Shown here: positions 23,806 through 33,162 of the stretch, piece by piece
How positions within the stretch are numbered: position 1 is the first letter of the stretch
Layout of the letters: every line of letters starts with the position of its first letter
NCBI GenBank assembly: GCA_024275635.1
Contig: JAJRYT010000113.1
Coordinates: forward strand, 1-49,669
Source: Chloroflexota bacterium
Lineage (GTDB): Bacteria; Chloroflexota; Anaerolineae; Promineifilales; Promineifilaceae
Length of the DNA stretch: 49,669 bases
Direction of reading: 5' to 3'
Notes under the pieces: model-generated
What the model saw: the letters and a program-made list of their open reading frames with translations, nothing else
What the model was told of the DNA's origin: nothing
Databases searched by the model: none
Position numbers and translations under genes: made by a program

Positions 23806-25133
23806 CGACACCCCATTTTGCACCGATTCGAATATTAGAAGTAGATATCGCCCAACCAGCGCCGGATATCTTGGCGGAGACGGCCGAAAATGGACAAATT
23901 TATGACCGCGCCCTTGTCTTTGTCCGCTTGCATGGGCAGCCAATGGGTATGGTGGATTTAAGCCTGAACAACGGCGCACTACCGGCAGCTGATTGTACCG
24001 CAGCCATCTGGTTGGCGCTGCATGAAGAAATCAACACCCATTTGCGCCAGGATGGTTTCATGGAAGTGGACGCGCTGACGGCCGATGGACTGCCCCCGGC
24101 CACCCGACCGCAATGCCTCCAGGCGCGCGCTGCCTTGCTGTCTGAAGCGCCCTTTGTCAGCGTGATCGTGGCGACGCGGGAGCGGGCCGACAGCCTGAAG
24201 CTGTGTCTGGATGCGCTGGTAGCATTGGATTATCCGCCTGGCTATGACATCGTTGTTGTGGATAACGCCCCCCAAACGCCAGCTACGGCCGAATTGGTGC
24301 AGCAATATGACAACCGGCAAGTGCGTTATATTCGTGAAGATGTCCCCGGCGTTTCACGGGCGCGGAATCGGGCGCTGGCTGAAGTTACGGCGGAAATTGT
24401 GGCTTTTACGGATGATGATGTGCTTGTGGATGCCGACTGGTTGACGGGGATTGTACAGGGCTTTCGGGCAGCTGATAACGTGGCCTGCGTCAACGGTCTG
24501 GTCATTCCGGCTGAACTGGAGCAGCCGGCCCAGGTCTGGTTTGAGGAGTATGGCGGGTTTAATCGCGGCTACCAGCGGCGCATTTACGACCTGGAAGAAC
24601 ACCATCCGCAACGGCCGTTATACCCCTATTCGGCCGGGATTTTTGGCACGGGAGCTAGCATGGCCTTTAAGACGGCCGTTCTGCGCGACATGGGTGGCTT
24701 TGATCCCGTTTTCGGCACGGGCAGCAAAGCGCGGGGCGGGCCTGACCTGGAAGCCTATTTCCAGGTCATCATCAAAGGGTACCAACTCGTTTATGAGCCA
24801 TCGTCGGTCGTGTATCATATCCATCGCCGGAACTATGCCAAACTGCGCCGGCAGGTATTCAGCTATGGCTGCGGGTTTACCGCCTACATCACCAAATGGC
24901 TCCTCAAGGAACCCCGGCGCATTCTCGATATTCTCTCCGGTATGCCCTACGGGTTGTTCATGCTGTTAAACCCGCGCTCTGCCAAACAGCGGCAAAAAAG
25001 GGCTGGCTATCCTAAAGAGTTGACCCGTTTAGAACTGCTGGGCATGGTTTACGGGCCGTTGGCCTTTGTTCACAGTTGGTGGCACGAACGTCGGATTAGC
25101 GCCGCTCAGGCGCATCTGGTTCGTCCGGTGTGA
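23799..25133 (+). CDS. GT2 glycosyltransferase with an unusual N-terminal domain (copy 1)
   Basis: The 444-residue protein has a GT2 core from about residue 115: FVSVIVATRERADSLKLCLDAL, IVVVDNAPQT, GVSRARNRAL and the metal motif AFTDDDVLVDADWL. Ahead of it lies a ~110-residue domain (ILEVDIAQPAPDI..., VFVRLHGQPMGMVDLSL) that I do not recognise. The downstream gene carries the same two-domain layout with clear similarity (shared TAVLRDMGGFD, YQLVYEPS, YHIHRR), so the pair arose by tandem duplication. ATG 23799 follows GAAGGA and overlaps the previous stop by seven bases. The C-terminal basic/hydrophobic region suggests membrane association. Confidence 0.85.
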   Translation: MLTTPHFAPIRILEVDIAQPAPDILAETAENGQIYDRALVFVRLHGQPMGMVDLSLNNGALPAADCTAAIWLALHEEINTHLRQDGFMEVDALTADGLPPATRPQCLQARAALLSEAPFVSVIVATRERADSLKLCLDALVALDYPPGYDIVVVDNAPQTPATAELVQQYDNRQVRYIREDVPGVSRARNRALAEVTAEIVAFTDDDVLVDADWLTGIVQGFRAADNVACVNGLVIPAELEQPAQVWFEEYGGFNRGYQRRIYDLEEHHPQRPLYPYSAGIFGTGASMAFKTAVLRDMGGFDPVFGTGSKARGGPDLEAYFQVIIKGYQLVYEPSSVVYHIHRRNYAKLRRQVFSYGCGFTAYITKWLLKEPRRILDILSGMPYGLFMLLNPRSAKQRQKRAGYPKELTRLELLGMVYGPLAFVHSWWHERRISAAQAHLVRPV

Positions 25134-26449
25134 TACGAATGCGTTCCGAAGGTACGGCCGTCTCCCCCCATTTTCAGCCAGTTTGTATGCTGGCCGTGGA
25201 GATCAGCCAACCGCTGCCCGATGTATCCCCCACCCTGGCCGCAGGCGGACAGCGCTATGAACATGCCCGGATGTTGGTTTGTCTGCATGGGCAGCCGTTG
25301 GGCATGGTGAAATTGACGCTTGCCGGCGGCGCTTTGAGCGCCGCTTGTTATGCCGGTCAGATTTGGAATTCGCTGCATCAGGAAATTAGCCGTCACCTGG
25401 AACGGGAGGGTTTCCCAGGCGTGACGGAACTGACGGCGGCGGGAATCCCGGCTGGCGGCCAACCGGCCTGTAAATCAGTAAAGAGAAAACAGCCAGCGCC
25501 ATTCATCAGCATCATCATCGCCACCCACGACCGGCCTGACTATTTGAAAGCCTCGTTGGACTCGCTGCTAACCCTGGATTATCCGGCTTTCGAGATTATT
25601 GTGGTGGATAATGCGCCGCAAACCCAGGAGACGGCCGTCTTGGTGCAGCAGGGTTACGGCCGTCAGGTGAAGTACATCCGCGAAGACCGTCCCGGCGTGT
25701 CAGCGGCCCGGAACCGGGGACTGCTGGCGGCCAAAGGGGAGATTGCAGCTTTCACTGACGATGATGTTATCGTGAATCCCGGTTGGCTGAACGGGATCAA
25801 GCAGGGGTTTGAGGCGGCGGCCAATGTGGCCTGTGTCACTGGCCTGGTACTGCCCGCTGAATTGGAGACACCGTCCCAGCTATGGTTCGAACAATATGGT
25901 GGGTTTAACAAAGGGTTTCAGCGCTGCATTTTTGACCTGGACAGTAATCGGCCTCAGGAGATGATTTTATTTCCCTATGCGGCCGGCCGGTTGGGGTCCG
26001 GGGTGAATATGGCGTTTAAGACGGCCGTTCTGCGTGACATGGGCGGCTTTGATACGGCGTTGGGGACCGGCAGCCCCACGTTTGGCGGCGAGGATCTGGC
26101 GCTTTATTTCCAGGTCATCACCGGCGGCTACCAGCTTGTTTACGAACCGTCGGCCCTGCTTTATCATATTCACCGCCGCGAATATACTCGGCTGCGGCGG
26201 CAAATGTATGGGTATGGCGTCGGGTTGACCGCCTTCCTGACTAAATGTGTGTTAGCCCGGCCGCGGCAGATTTTTGATTTTATGAGAAAACTTCCCTATG
26301 GATTATTTTATGCTTTTAGTGTTCAATCACCTAAGAACAAAAAAAAGCAAACCGATTACCCCAGGGAATTAACGAATCTGGAACGAAAGGGCATGTTGGT
26401 TGGCCCTTTTGCTTATCTTTACAGCCGCTGGCAGGCGCGCCATGTTTGA
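25130..26449 (+). CDS. GT2 glycosyltransferase with the same N-terminal domain (copy 2)
   Basis: This 439-residue paralog of the preceding gene has N-terminal MLAVEISQPLPDV and LVCLHGQPLGMVKLTL, matching the first copy. The GT2 core follows: FISIIIATHDRPDYLKASL, IIVVDNAPQT, GVSAARNRGL, AFTDDDVIVNPGWL. GTG 25130 overlaps the upstream TGA (GTGA); ATG 25139 is the alternative start. The stop overlaps the Tat-peptide start by eight bases. The two enzymes probably add different sugars to the same lipid-linked chain. Confidence 0.85.
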   Translation: MIRMRSEGTAVSPHFQPVCMLAVEISQPLPDVSPTLAAGGQRYEHARMLVCLHGQPLGMVKLTLAGGALSAACYAGQIWNSLHQEISRHLEREGFPGVTELTAAGIPAGGQPACKSVKRKQPAPFISIIIATHDRPDYLKASLDSLLTLDYPAFEIIVVDNAPQTQETAVLVQQGYGRQVKYIREDRPGVSAARNRGLLAAKGEIAAFTDDDVIVNPGWLNGIKQGFEAAANVACVTGLVLPAELETPSQLWFEQYGGFNKGFQRCIFDLDSNRPQEMILFPYAAGRLGSGVNMAFKTAVLRDMGGFDTALGTGSPTFGGEDLALYFQVITGGYQLVYEPSALLYHIHRREYTRLRRQMYGYGVGLTAFLTKCVLARPRQIFDFMRKLPYGLFYAFSVQSPKNKKKQTDYPRELTNLERKGMLVGPFAYLYSRWQARHV

Positions 26450-26699
26450 ACACACAGATCACAACAGCAGAAAAATGTCGCGGCGGGCGTTTTTGAAAGG
26501 GATAGCGGCGGGGATGGGCACGGCCGTGCCCGCCTTCCTGCTCCCCGGCCCTGAATGGCGTTCTCTGCTGCTGTATCAGAGCGCGCCATTCACATCCTGG
26601 GGGCAAACCACCCTTTCTTTTGCCGATCTGTCGTCTCCCTTCATGGAAATGGACGACTGGCACGCCCAATATCTACCAATCGTGACCCAGATAAAATGA
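26442..26699 (+). CDS. Small Tat-signal protein
   Basis: This 85-residue protein has a twin-arginine signal near its N-terminus: KMSRRAFLKGIAAGMG, followed by a short hydrophobic stretch and a proline-rich boundary. The remaining ~50 residues (SAPFTSWGQTTLSFADLSS...QYLPIV) have no recognisable domain. ATG 26442 overlaps the upstream stop and its own TGA overlaps the beta-helix start (ATGA). It may be a secreted partner, or the lost export signal of the beta-helix protein that follows. Confidence 0.6.
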   Translation: MFEHTDHNSRKMSRRAFLKGIAAGMGTAVPAFLLPGPEWRSLLLYQSAPFTSWGQTTLSFADLSSPFMEMDDWHAQYLPIVTQIK

Positions 26700-28054
26700 T
26701 GATACAAAACGTTTTAGCCAGCCAGACCCCCAACCAGGGACGGCTCACATGGAATGCCAACGATCAAGAACTAGAAGCGCGTCTCAACGCGCTGGCTTTG
26801 AATGTGCAGCACGCGCCCTACCTTGCCGCCGGCGACGGCGCTGCCGATGATCGCGCGGCCATCCAATCGGCCATTGACGATTGTTACGCCAAAGGCGGCG
26901 GCGCTGTATTTTTCCCACCCGGCATATACTTGCTGGGCAGCGGCGCCTTAATTCTAAAAGATAACGTCAATCTCATAGGCGCGGGTATGTTTGCGGCCAC
27001 GCTCAAGCTGGGCAATGGGGTGAACGCCCCCGTCATCACCGATGCTTTGGCGGGGGTGAATAACAGTTACGCATTCGGCCGTGTTTTGCTGATGAACTTG
27101 GGGATTGATGGCAACAAAGCCAATAATCCAACCGGGGGCGAGGGCATTTTTACCTCGGCTTACTTCTCTACTTTTGAGAACTTATACATCCGGGACTGCC
27201 GGACACACGGCATCCGCATGGGGTTTGAAGGGTTGGTCAATAACGCCAGCCAAAATCGTATCGTGGGCTGCCGGATTGCCGACTGTGCCGACACAGGTAT
27301 TTACCTGGATATCAAAGGGGTGGATCATACCATCACCCAAAATTACATTTACAATTGTGACCGGGGGGTTGTCATCAACAACGGCGGCGTTCGGATCGTT
27401 AATAATGACATTTATGGTCATCAAACGGCCGGGGTGCAAATAAAACAAACCTCGTATGGTTCCGTCATTGCCGCCAACGATTTCAATGCCAACAAGCAGC
27501 ATAGCATCCACGTTACCCGTACCACGGTTGGCGGATCGGGGCCGTGGGGACAGATGCTTATCTCTGGCAACGCTATCTTGGGTGATTTTCTGACGGCCGA
27601 TAATTTGTATGATGGCATTTATGTGGAAACAATTGTCGCTGACGGCCTGGCTAATTTAACCATCACCGGGAATAAGATATTTACTTTGAGCGGCAGCCGG
27701 TATCGCTACGGCGTTAACCTGGCTAAAAATGTCACGCAAACCCGGTGTGTCGGCAATCATATTTTTGATGCCGCAACCGCGCTCTATCATGTGGGAGCTT
27801 CCTGTTCCGATATTGAGATTGACAGCATTGGCGGTGGAGTTGTTGGCCCGCCCTCTGTGCCGTCCAGCGGCGCGATCTTGGTGAATCCCTATCATGTTCC
27901 GGCAACGGTCTACATTACAGGCGGTAATGTTTCCTCCATCGCTATCGACGGCGCGGCGACGGGATTGACCAATGGCAGTTTTCGTTTGCTTGCCGGGCAG
28001 TCAATTTCGCTGGTTTACAGCGCCGCCCCGGATTGGATATGGTTTGCAGATTGA
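26696..28054 (+). CDS. Right-handed parallel beta-helix protein (pectate-lyase superfamily-like)
   Basis: The 452-residue protein has the entry motif GDGAADDRAAIQSAIDDC...GGGAVFFPPGIYLL and then many short beta-helix rungs (NRIVGCRIADCADTGIYL, NYIYNCDRGVVINN, NDIYGHQTAGVQI). This is the fold of polysaccharide lyases, epimerases and tail-spike-like enzymes. In a polysaccharide operon it may trim or modify the polymer. No signal peptide precedes it in its own frame. I chose the ATG at 26696 for its ATGA overlap with the Tat gene; an upstream ATG at 26555 would read the Tat gene out of frame. Confidence 0.75.
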   Translation: MMIQNVLASQTPNQGRLTWNANDQELEARLNALALNVQHAPYLAAGDGAADDRAAIQSAIDDCYAKGGGAVFFPPGIYLLGSGALILKDNVNLIGAGMFAATLKLGNGVNAPVITDALAGVNNSYAFGRVLLMNLGIDGNKANNPTGGEGIFTSAYFSTFENLYIRDCRTHGIRMGFEGLVNNASQNRIVGCRIADCADTGIYLDIKGVDHTITQNYIYNCDRGVVINNGGVRIVNNDIYGHQTAGVQIKQTSYGSVIAANDFNANKQHSIHVTRTTVGGSGPWGQMLISGNAILGDFLTADNLYDGIYVETIVADGLANLTITGNKIFTLSGSRYRYGVNLAKNVTQTRCVGNHIFDAATALYHVGASCSDIEIDSIGGGVVGPPSVPSSGAILVNPYHVPATVYITGGNVSSIAIDGAATGLTNGSFRLLAGQSISLVYSAAPDWIWFAD

Positions 28055-28081
28055 TTCACCACATTCGGATAAGGAAAGTTG

Positions 28082-30454
28082 ATGCTTAAACCGGCAGTCA
28101 ATAAGAAGCCTATCGCTTTGGCAGCGATCATGGCCCATTTGCGTCAGCCCCTTTTTCGCAACGCTTATGCTTTGATCGTTAGCAGCGCGGCAACGTCGGG
28201 TCTGGGCATTGGGTACTGGATGTTGGCGGCCCGGTTGTATGCGGCTGATGAAGTGGGTCTTAATTCCGCGCTTATTTCGACGATGACCTTGCTGTCGGGT
28301 TTGGCCCAACTTAAGTTGGGCAGCAGTTTGCGCCGGTTTATTCCGACAATGGGGCGGGGGACGGGCCGCTTTGTTGGCCTGACCTATTTGGGTAGCTTGT
28401 TGATGGCGTTGGTTGTAAGCGCTATTTTCATTTTAGGGTTGCGGTGGTGGGCGCCCGACCTGGCGTTTCTAGGTTCGAATACGATTTTGCAGGTGTGGTT
28501 TGTCGCGGCGACGGCGATGTGGGGCATTTTTGCGTTACAGGATGGGGCGCTGACGGGGCTGCGCCAGACGGGCTGGGTCCCGCTGGAAAATGCGCTTTTT
28601 GGCCTGACGAAAATCATTTTGTTGGTCTTGTTTGCCGGTTCATTATCTCGTTATGGCATTTTTGTCTCGTGGACGCTCCCGGTAGCGGCGACGGTTGTTG
28701 GGGTTAATTGGCTTCTTTTTAAGCGACTTATTCCGCAACACACGGCGGTAAAGAGGAATAGGGTAACGGCCGTCACCCCCCGTCAAATTGCCCGTTTCGC
28801 AGCCGGCGATTACCTCGGCTCGCTGTTTGATTTGCTGGCGATGATGTTTTTGCCCTTGTTGGTCATTCATCAGGCCGGTTTGAGCGCCAATGCTTATTTT
28901 TATCTGGCCTGGACGATTGTGCAGTCGCTGCACCTGGTGGCCATCAACATGGGGGCTTCGCTGACGGTAGAGGCGGCGGCGGATGAGACGAAATTGTATG
29001 AATACGGCCGTCAAACGCTCATCCAAATGGGACGCATTATCGGCCCAACGGCGCTGGTGATGTTGGTTTTTGCTCCGGCCATCTTGAAGCTTTTTGGGCC
29101 AGTTTATGCGGCTGAAGGGACGCTGCTTTTCCGGCTGCTGGCGCTGGCGGCCATTCCCAAGAGCGTCAATATCCTTTACATGAGTCTGGCGCGGGCGCGC
29201 CGTCAGGTCAAAGCGATTGTCCTGGTACAGGCTGTGTCCGGCGTCCTGGTGTTGGGGTCAAGCGCTGTTTTGCTGGCGACGTATGGCATTATCGGCATTG
29301 GCATTGGCTGGTTGGTCAGCCAGATGTTGGTGGCGGTGGTTTTGTTGTTGACGCAGTTACGGCCGTTACTCCATTCATCCCCAATGTCGGCTGCGACCGC
29401 AACGCTCCCCATCCCCTGGCAGGATCGCCAGACAGCCGAAGCTTGCGCCCTGGCGCCGCGCATTTTAGCGACTATCTCGTCGCAACCTGGCCAGCCATCG
29501 CTGCGGCCGTGGCCTATTCAAGAGGCCCGACTGGTGGAAACGGAAACGGCCGTCATCATCACCTTAGGCTGGCCGCAAAGTTCGCCGGAAGCGTTACTGA
29601 AAGTGACGCCATCGGCTGCTGGAGCGGCCAATTTTCGCTGGCAGGAAGCGGCTCTGGCTGTTTTGCAAACCCATTCGGGACTGGGCGCGTGGCGGGCGCT
29701 GCTGCCGGCTATTCTGGCGACGGGAGAAGTGGACGGCCGTGCCTACACGATCACGAATTTCCTGCCGGGAACCGATGCCCGTTTGCTGGCGCTTGATTCT
29801 GCCGCCCGGCGGCGCTGGCTAAGAATGGCCGTCGCTGCCATTGAACCCTTGCACCGGGAAACGGCCGTTATCAAGACAATTGATGAGACAATCCTGGCTC
29901 GTTGGGTGGACGATCCCCTGAAATACCTCCAGGCGTGGAATAACAGCCTGCCGCGCTTCCTCCGTTTCAACACGGCGCTGGGCCAATTAAAGAGCGAATT
30001 ATACGAGAGTCTGGCCGGGCGTAAGCTGCCCATCAGTTGGATTCATGGCGACTTCCATCCCGGCAACTTGTTAACTACGCCGGATGGAGCCAGAATAACT
30101 GGAATTTTGGACTGGGATCGGGCAGCACCGGATGAATTACCCCTGCTAGACCGCGTTCATCTCCTCCTCTTTGCCCGCCGCTTGATGCAAGGGGGCGAAC
30201 TGGGAGATGTGGTCGCGGCGCTGTTGTCTGGGCAGGGATGGACGGCCGATGAACGCGCTCTTTTAACCGTTCCCGGCTGTCCGGCGGCCGGCGACGCTGA
30301 TTGGGATCGGGCTGTCATTTTGTTAACCTGGCTGCGGCATGTGGCGACTAATTTGGCGTTGGAAACCGGCGGCTACCGGCGAAAATATTGGTGGTTGGCC
30401 AGGAATGTGGTAAATGTGCTGCGTTGTTTAAGCGGCGACTCCCAACATAAATGA
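28082..30454 (+). CDS. Wzx-type flippase fused to an APH-like kinase domain
   Basis: The N-terminal ~430 of 790 residues form a polysaccharide flippase of the MOP/Wzx superfamily with about 12 membrane helices (SSAATSGLGIGYWMLAARLY, LAALAAIPKSVNILYM). From about 470 the protein is a complete aminoglycoside-phosphotransferase-like kinase: LLKVTPS (ATP lysine), FLPGTDARLL, the catalytic-loop WIHGDFHPGNLL (about 653-662) and the metal motif GILDWDRA (about 675-682). Wzx flips lipid-linked repeat units. The kinase may phosphorylate the glycan, its lipid or a small molecule. AAGGAAAG (28071-28078) favours ATG 28082. The stop overlaps the next start (ATGA). Confidence 0.82.
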   Translation: MLKPAVNKKPIALAAIMAHLRQPLFRNAYALIVSSAATSGLGIGYWMLAARLYAADEVGLNSALISTMTLLSGLAQLKLGSSLRRFIPTMGRGTGRFVGLTYLGSLLMALVVSAIFILGLRWWAPDLAFLGSNTILQVWFVAATAMWGIFALQDGALTGLRQTGWVPLENALFGLTKIILLVLFAGSLSRYGIFVSWTLPVAATVVGVNWLLFKRLIPQHTAVKRNRVTAVTPRQIARFAAGDYLGSLFDLLAMMFLPLLVIHQAGLSANAYFYLAWTIVQSLHLVAINMGASLTVEAAADETKLYEYGRQTLIQMGRIIGPTALVMLVFAPAILKLFGPVYAAEGTLLFRLLALAAIPKSVNILYMSLARARRQVKAIVLVQAVSGVLVLGSSAVLLATYGIIGIGIGWLVSQMLVAVVLLLTQLRPLLHSSPMSAATATLPIPWQDRQTAEACALAPRILATISSQPGQPSLRPWPIQEARLVETETAVIITLGWPQSSPEALLKVTPSAAGAANFRWQEAALAVLQTHSGLGAWRALLPAILATGEVDGRAYTITNFLPGTDARLLALDSAARRRWLRMAVAAIEPLHRETAVIKTIDETILARWVDDPLKYLQAWNNSLPRFLRFNTALGQLKSELYESLAGRKLPISWIHGDFHPGNLLTTPDGARITGILDWDRAAPDELPLLDRVHLLLFARRLMQGGELGDVVAALLSGQGWTADERALLTVPGCPAAGDADWDRAVILLTWLRHVATNLALETGGYRRKYWWLARNVVNVLRCLSGDSQHK

Positions 30455-32301
30455 ACCAATTTATCCTTCGCAACAAAACCGCAACCCGGGAAATCCAGTG
30501 GGCGGCCTTGACGCCCCAGATTCTCATGGCGTTGGCCATCCCGCTTTGGCTGGTTGCGCTGCCGCAAATTAACCTGCGCCGCATGAATGACCTGGGCTTG
30601 ATCTCGGCGCTGCCCAGCGCCTATTTTGCCGCGCTCATCTTTCTAACCCTGAGTTTTGTTCTGGCTCTGCGCGCGCGCCGGCAGCGTCAAAAATTTTACT
30701 TGGCCCAGATTGTGCTGTTGATTTTTATTTTGTTTGGCACAACGGCCGTTATCGAAGCATTCCCCCGTTTCGTTACCTCTTGGACGCATCTAGGGTTTAT
30801 TGAATTCATTTCCCGCACGGGCGAAACGGCTACCTGGCTGGACGCGCGCTTTAGCTGGCCCATCTTTTTCAGTCTATTCGCTTTTATAAGCGAAGTGGCT
30901 GGCCTGGAAAATGCGCTCCCTTTCCTGGCCTGGGCGCATGTCTACTTTAATTTACTGTACATCGGCCCCCTCCTGATGATTTACCGTTCATTGACGGACG
31001 ATGAACGGTTGGTCTGGTCAGGATTGTGGCTGTTTTTTATCGCCAACTGGATCGGCCAGGATTACTTTTCGCCGCAAGCGTTTAACTATTTCCTGTATTT
31101 GGTGATTTTGGGCGTCCTGTTGAACTGGTTTACGGCCGTTCCCACCACATCCGGCGGCTTTTTAACAACCAGCAAGAAAGTGATTGGACGCATTTTGGGC
31201 GCAAAAGCCGGATGGTTGAACAAGTGTGTTGATTGGTTGATGCCAGAACCCCGGCTTAGCGTGCCGACACGGCCGTACCAGCGCGTCGGGCTGGTTCTCA
31301 TTGTCGCCATCCTCTTTGCGATTGTCGCTTCCAGCCATCAGTTAACCCCATTCGCCCTGCTGGGCGGCGTGGCGGCGCTGGTCGTATTTGACCGCTGTAC
31401 GCTGCGCAGCCTGCCGATTTTAATGGCCGTTATGATTGGATCGTGGATCAGCTTCATGACCGTCTCCTTCCTGTCCGGCCATCTCAGCACGCTAACGGGG
31501 GATGTGGGGCAGGTCAGCGGCGTGGTCAGCGCCAATGTGTCCAGCCGCTTTCAGGGAAGCCCGGAACATGCGTTGGCGCTTATCTCTAAGGTGGTGATGG
31601 CGCTTGTCGTATGGGGGCTGGCATTTCTAGGCGGGGTGCGGCGCTTGTGGAACGGACGCCGGGATGTGACGCTGGCGTTGTTAGCGGCCGTACCCTTCTC
31701 TCTGATCGCTTTACAAAGCTACGGTGGCGAAATGATGCTGCGGGTTTACCTTTTTGCACTGCCCTGGATGGTGTTTTTTGTGGCCGCGCTCTTTTACCCT
31801 CGCCTGGAGTCAGGCCGCTCCTGGCGCGCAACTATGGCCCTGGGACTGATGAGTCTGGCGTTATTGGGCGGCTTTCTGATTGCCCGGTACGGCAACGAAC
31901 GTATGGATTATATGACGGCGGGGGATATAACGGCCGTTCGCCGCCTGCACCAGATCGCCCAACCAGGTTCGCTCCTGGTCGCCATCACCTCCAACCTGCC
32001 CTGGCGTTTCCAAAACGTAGACCAATTCGAGTATGAAGCAGGAGTCATCAAATCCCCATCTGACATAGACACATTAGTCGCATTAATGGCCGATAGCGCC
32101 TATGAAGACAGCGGCGCTTACCTGATCTTGACCCACAGCCAACAAGCGCAAGCCGAGCTGTTTTTAGGTTGGGAACCGGGGAAATGGGAGCGGGTTGAGG
32201 AAGCATTGCTGGCCTCCGATAAGTTCCATCAAATCTATCAGAATAACGACGCCAGAATTTTTGTTTTGACCGAAAAAGGAAAGGAAGCTGCGCAGCCATG
32301 A
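30451..32301 (+). CDS. Multi-pass membrane protein, candidate polysaccharide polymerase/ligase
   Basis: The 616-residue integral membrane protein has about 11-13 hydrophobic segments (for example at 25-45, 65-85, 95-115, 200-225, 290-345 and 380-490). It then has a soluble C-terminal ~120 residues with YMTAGDITAVRRLHQIAQPGSLLVAIT and NVDQFEYEAGV. No family motif is secure. In the cluster it fills the place expected for a Wzy polymerase or O-antigen ligase. The C-terminal domain in the extracytoplasmic space would fit. The start overlaps the flippase stop and the end overlaps the next gene. Membrane location is well supported; function is inferred from context. Confidence 0.65.
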   Translation: MNQFILRNKTATREIQWAALTPQILMALAIPLWLVALPQINLRRMNDLGLISALPSAYFAALIFLTLSFVLALRARRQRQKFYLAQIVLLIFILFGTTAVIEAFPRFVTSWTHLGFIEFISRTGETATWLDARFSWPIFFSLFAFISEVAGLENALPFLAWAHVYFNLLYIGPLLMIYRSLTDDERLVWSGLWLFFIANWIGQDYFSPQAFNYFLYLVILGVLLNWFTAVPTTSGGFLTTSKKVIGRILGAKAGWLNKCVDWLMPEPRLSVPTRPYQRVGLVLIVAILFAIVASSHQLTPFALLGGVAALVVFDRCTLRSLPILMAVMIGSWISFMTVSFLSGHLSTLTGDVGQVSGVVSANVSSRFQGSPEHALALISKVVMALVVWGLAFLGGVRRLWNGRRDVTLALLAAVPFSLIALQSYGGEMMLRVYLFALPWMVFFVAALFYPRLESGRSWRATMALGLMSLALLGGFLIARYGNERMDYMTAGDITAVRRLHQIAQPGSLLVAITSNLPWRFQNVDQFEYEAGVIKSPSDIDTLVALMADSAYEDSGAYLILTHSQQAQAELFLGWEPGKWERVEEALLASDKFHQIYQNNDARIFVLTEKGKEAAQP

Positions 32302-32657
32302 AACATTTTTACCAACCCTGGCCGATTGTGATACTGCTCTCGATGTTAGCCGTAGGCTGGTTGACTTATGCCGATAGCGAGTCGCCGCTGCGTTTTTGGC
32401 TGACAACCTGGTTTATGTTTGTTTGCCCAGGGATGGCTTGGGTACGTTTGCTGCGTCTGCCGGAAAGCTATGTCGAATGGACTTTAGGGATCGCTTTGAG
32501 CCTGGCGCTGGACGCCATTGTCGCCGGCGTGATGTTATATGCCGGGGTATGGTCGCCCACCGGGGGTCTGACCGCTCTGCTTGGTCTTAGTCTGGCGGGC
32601 GTTGCCGCCGGGCAGATGATCGCCGTTTATCGCCCGCGGCCCCAACAAACCCAATGA
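32298..32657 (+). CDS. Small membrane protein of the polysaccharide operon
   Basis: The 119-residue protein has about four hydrophobic segments (about 7-25, 33-52, 62-82, 88-110) and a short basic tail RPRPQQ. I recognise no family. It is coupled by ATGA overlaps at both ends and is probably a membrane accessory of the polymer machinery. Confidence 0.7.
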   Translation: MKHFYQPWPIVILLSMLAVGWLTYADSESPLRFWLTTWFMFVCPGMAWVRLLRLPESYVEWTLGIALSLALDAIVAGVMLYAGVWSPTGGLTALLGLSLAGVAAGQMIAVYRPRPQQTQ

Positions 32658-32899
32658 GTTCAACGCTTACCCAAATCACTTTCGCTGCCATGATCGCCCA
32701 TGCCTACGACACGTTGGCAACGGTTTTTGGCGTCATTATTGTTCTTTTGCTCATCGTTCTCCTGGTACAAAAGGAGGCGCTGCGCGCCTGGGGCGGGGCG
32801 CGGGCTGAACGGTGGGCCAGAGCGCTCAATGTGGCCATCATCCCGCTGTTGTTTGCCTTCGCGGTGATTATATTGATGCGCTTGGCGGCCCTTTTGTAG
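32654..32899 (+). CDS. Very small two-helix membrane protein, last gene of the operon
   Basis: The 81-residue protein has hydrophobic segments at about 15-38 and 58-80 flanking a basic loop with KEALRAWGGARAERWARAL. ATG 32654 overlaps the upstream TGA. It ends with TAG, and a new promoter for the SPFH gene starts 69 bases later. Family unknown. Confidence 0.7.
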   Translation: MSSTLTQITFAAMIAHAYDTLATVFGVIIVLLLIVLLVQKEALRAWGGARAERWARALNVAIIPLLFAFAVIILMRLAALL

Positions 32900-32967
32900 G
32901 CGTGATTATTTGGGTGGGAATTACGACACGGAAATTCGCGGCGAGAAAGACAGAGAGAACCCGAGTC

Positions 32968-32996
32968 TTGACATTGTGAAAAAAATCCGTTATTAT
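32968..32996 (+). promoter_or_regulatory. Near-consensus sigma-70 promoter of the SPFH gene
   Basis: TTGACA (32968-32973) with exactly 17 bases to TATTAT (32991-32996) is the best promoter match in the window. It implies a leader of about 160 bases before the SPFH start at 33163. Confidence 0.75.
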
Positions 32997-33079
32997 TCGT
33001 TATAACGACAAAACGATATTCGTAAATTCGTCATCGTTGCCAAAATCTCATCTTAAATCACATTATCCGGAGTAAATTT

Positions 33080-33097
33080 ATGGATCGAACGTCCTGA
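33080..33097 (+). CDS. Possible 5-codon upstream peptide in the SPFH leader
   Basis: GGAG (33069-33072), a 7-base spacer, ATG 33080 and the sequence MDRTS ending in TGA form a minimal translated unit inside the leader. CCTG/CAGG follows as a short hairpin. It could be a control peptide or chance. Confidence 0.22.
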   Translation: MDRTS

Positions 33098-33162
33098 GTA
33101 CAGGAGGGCGCTTGAAGGCCGCACTTGATTAGCCAATGGTTTAATTAAGCGCAAAGGTAAGG

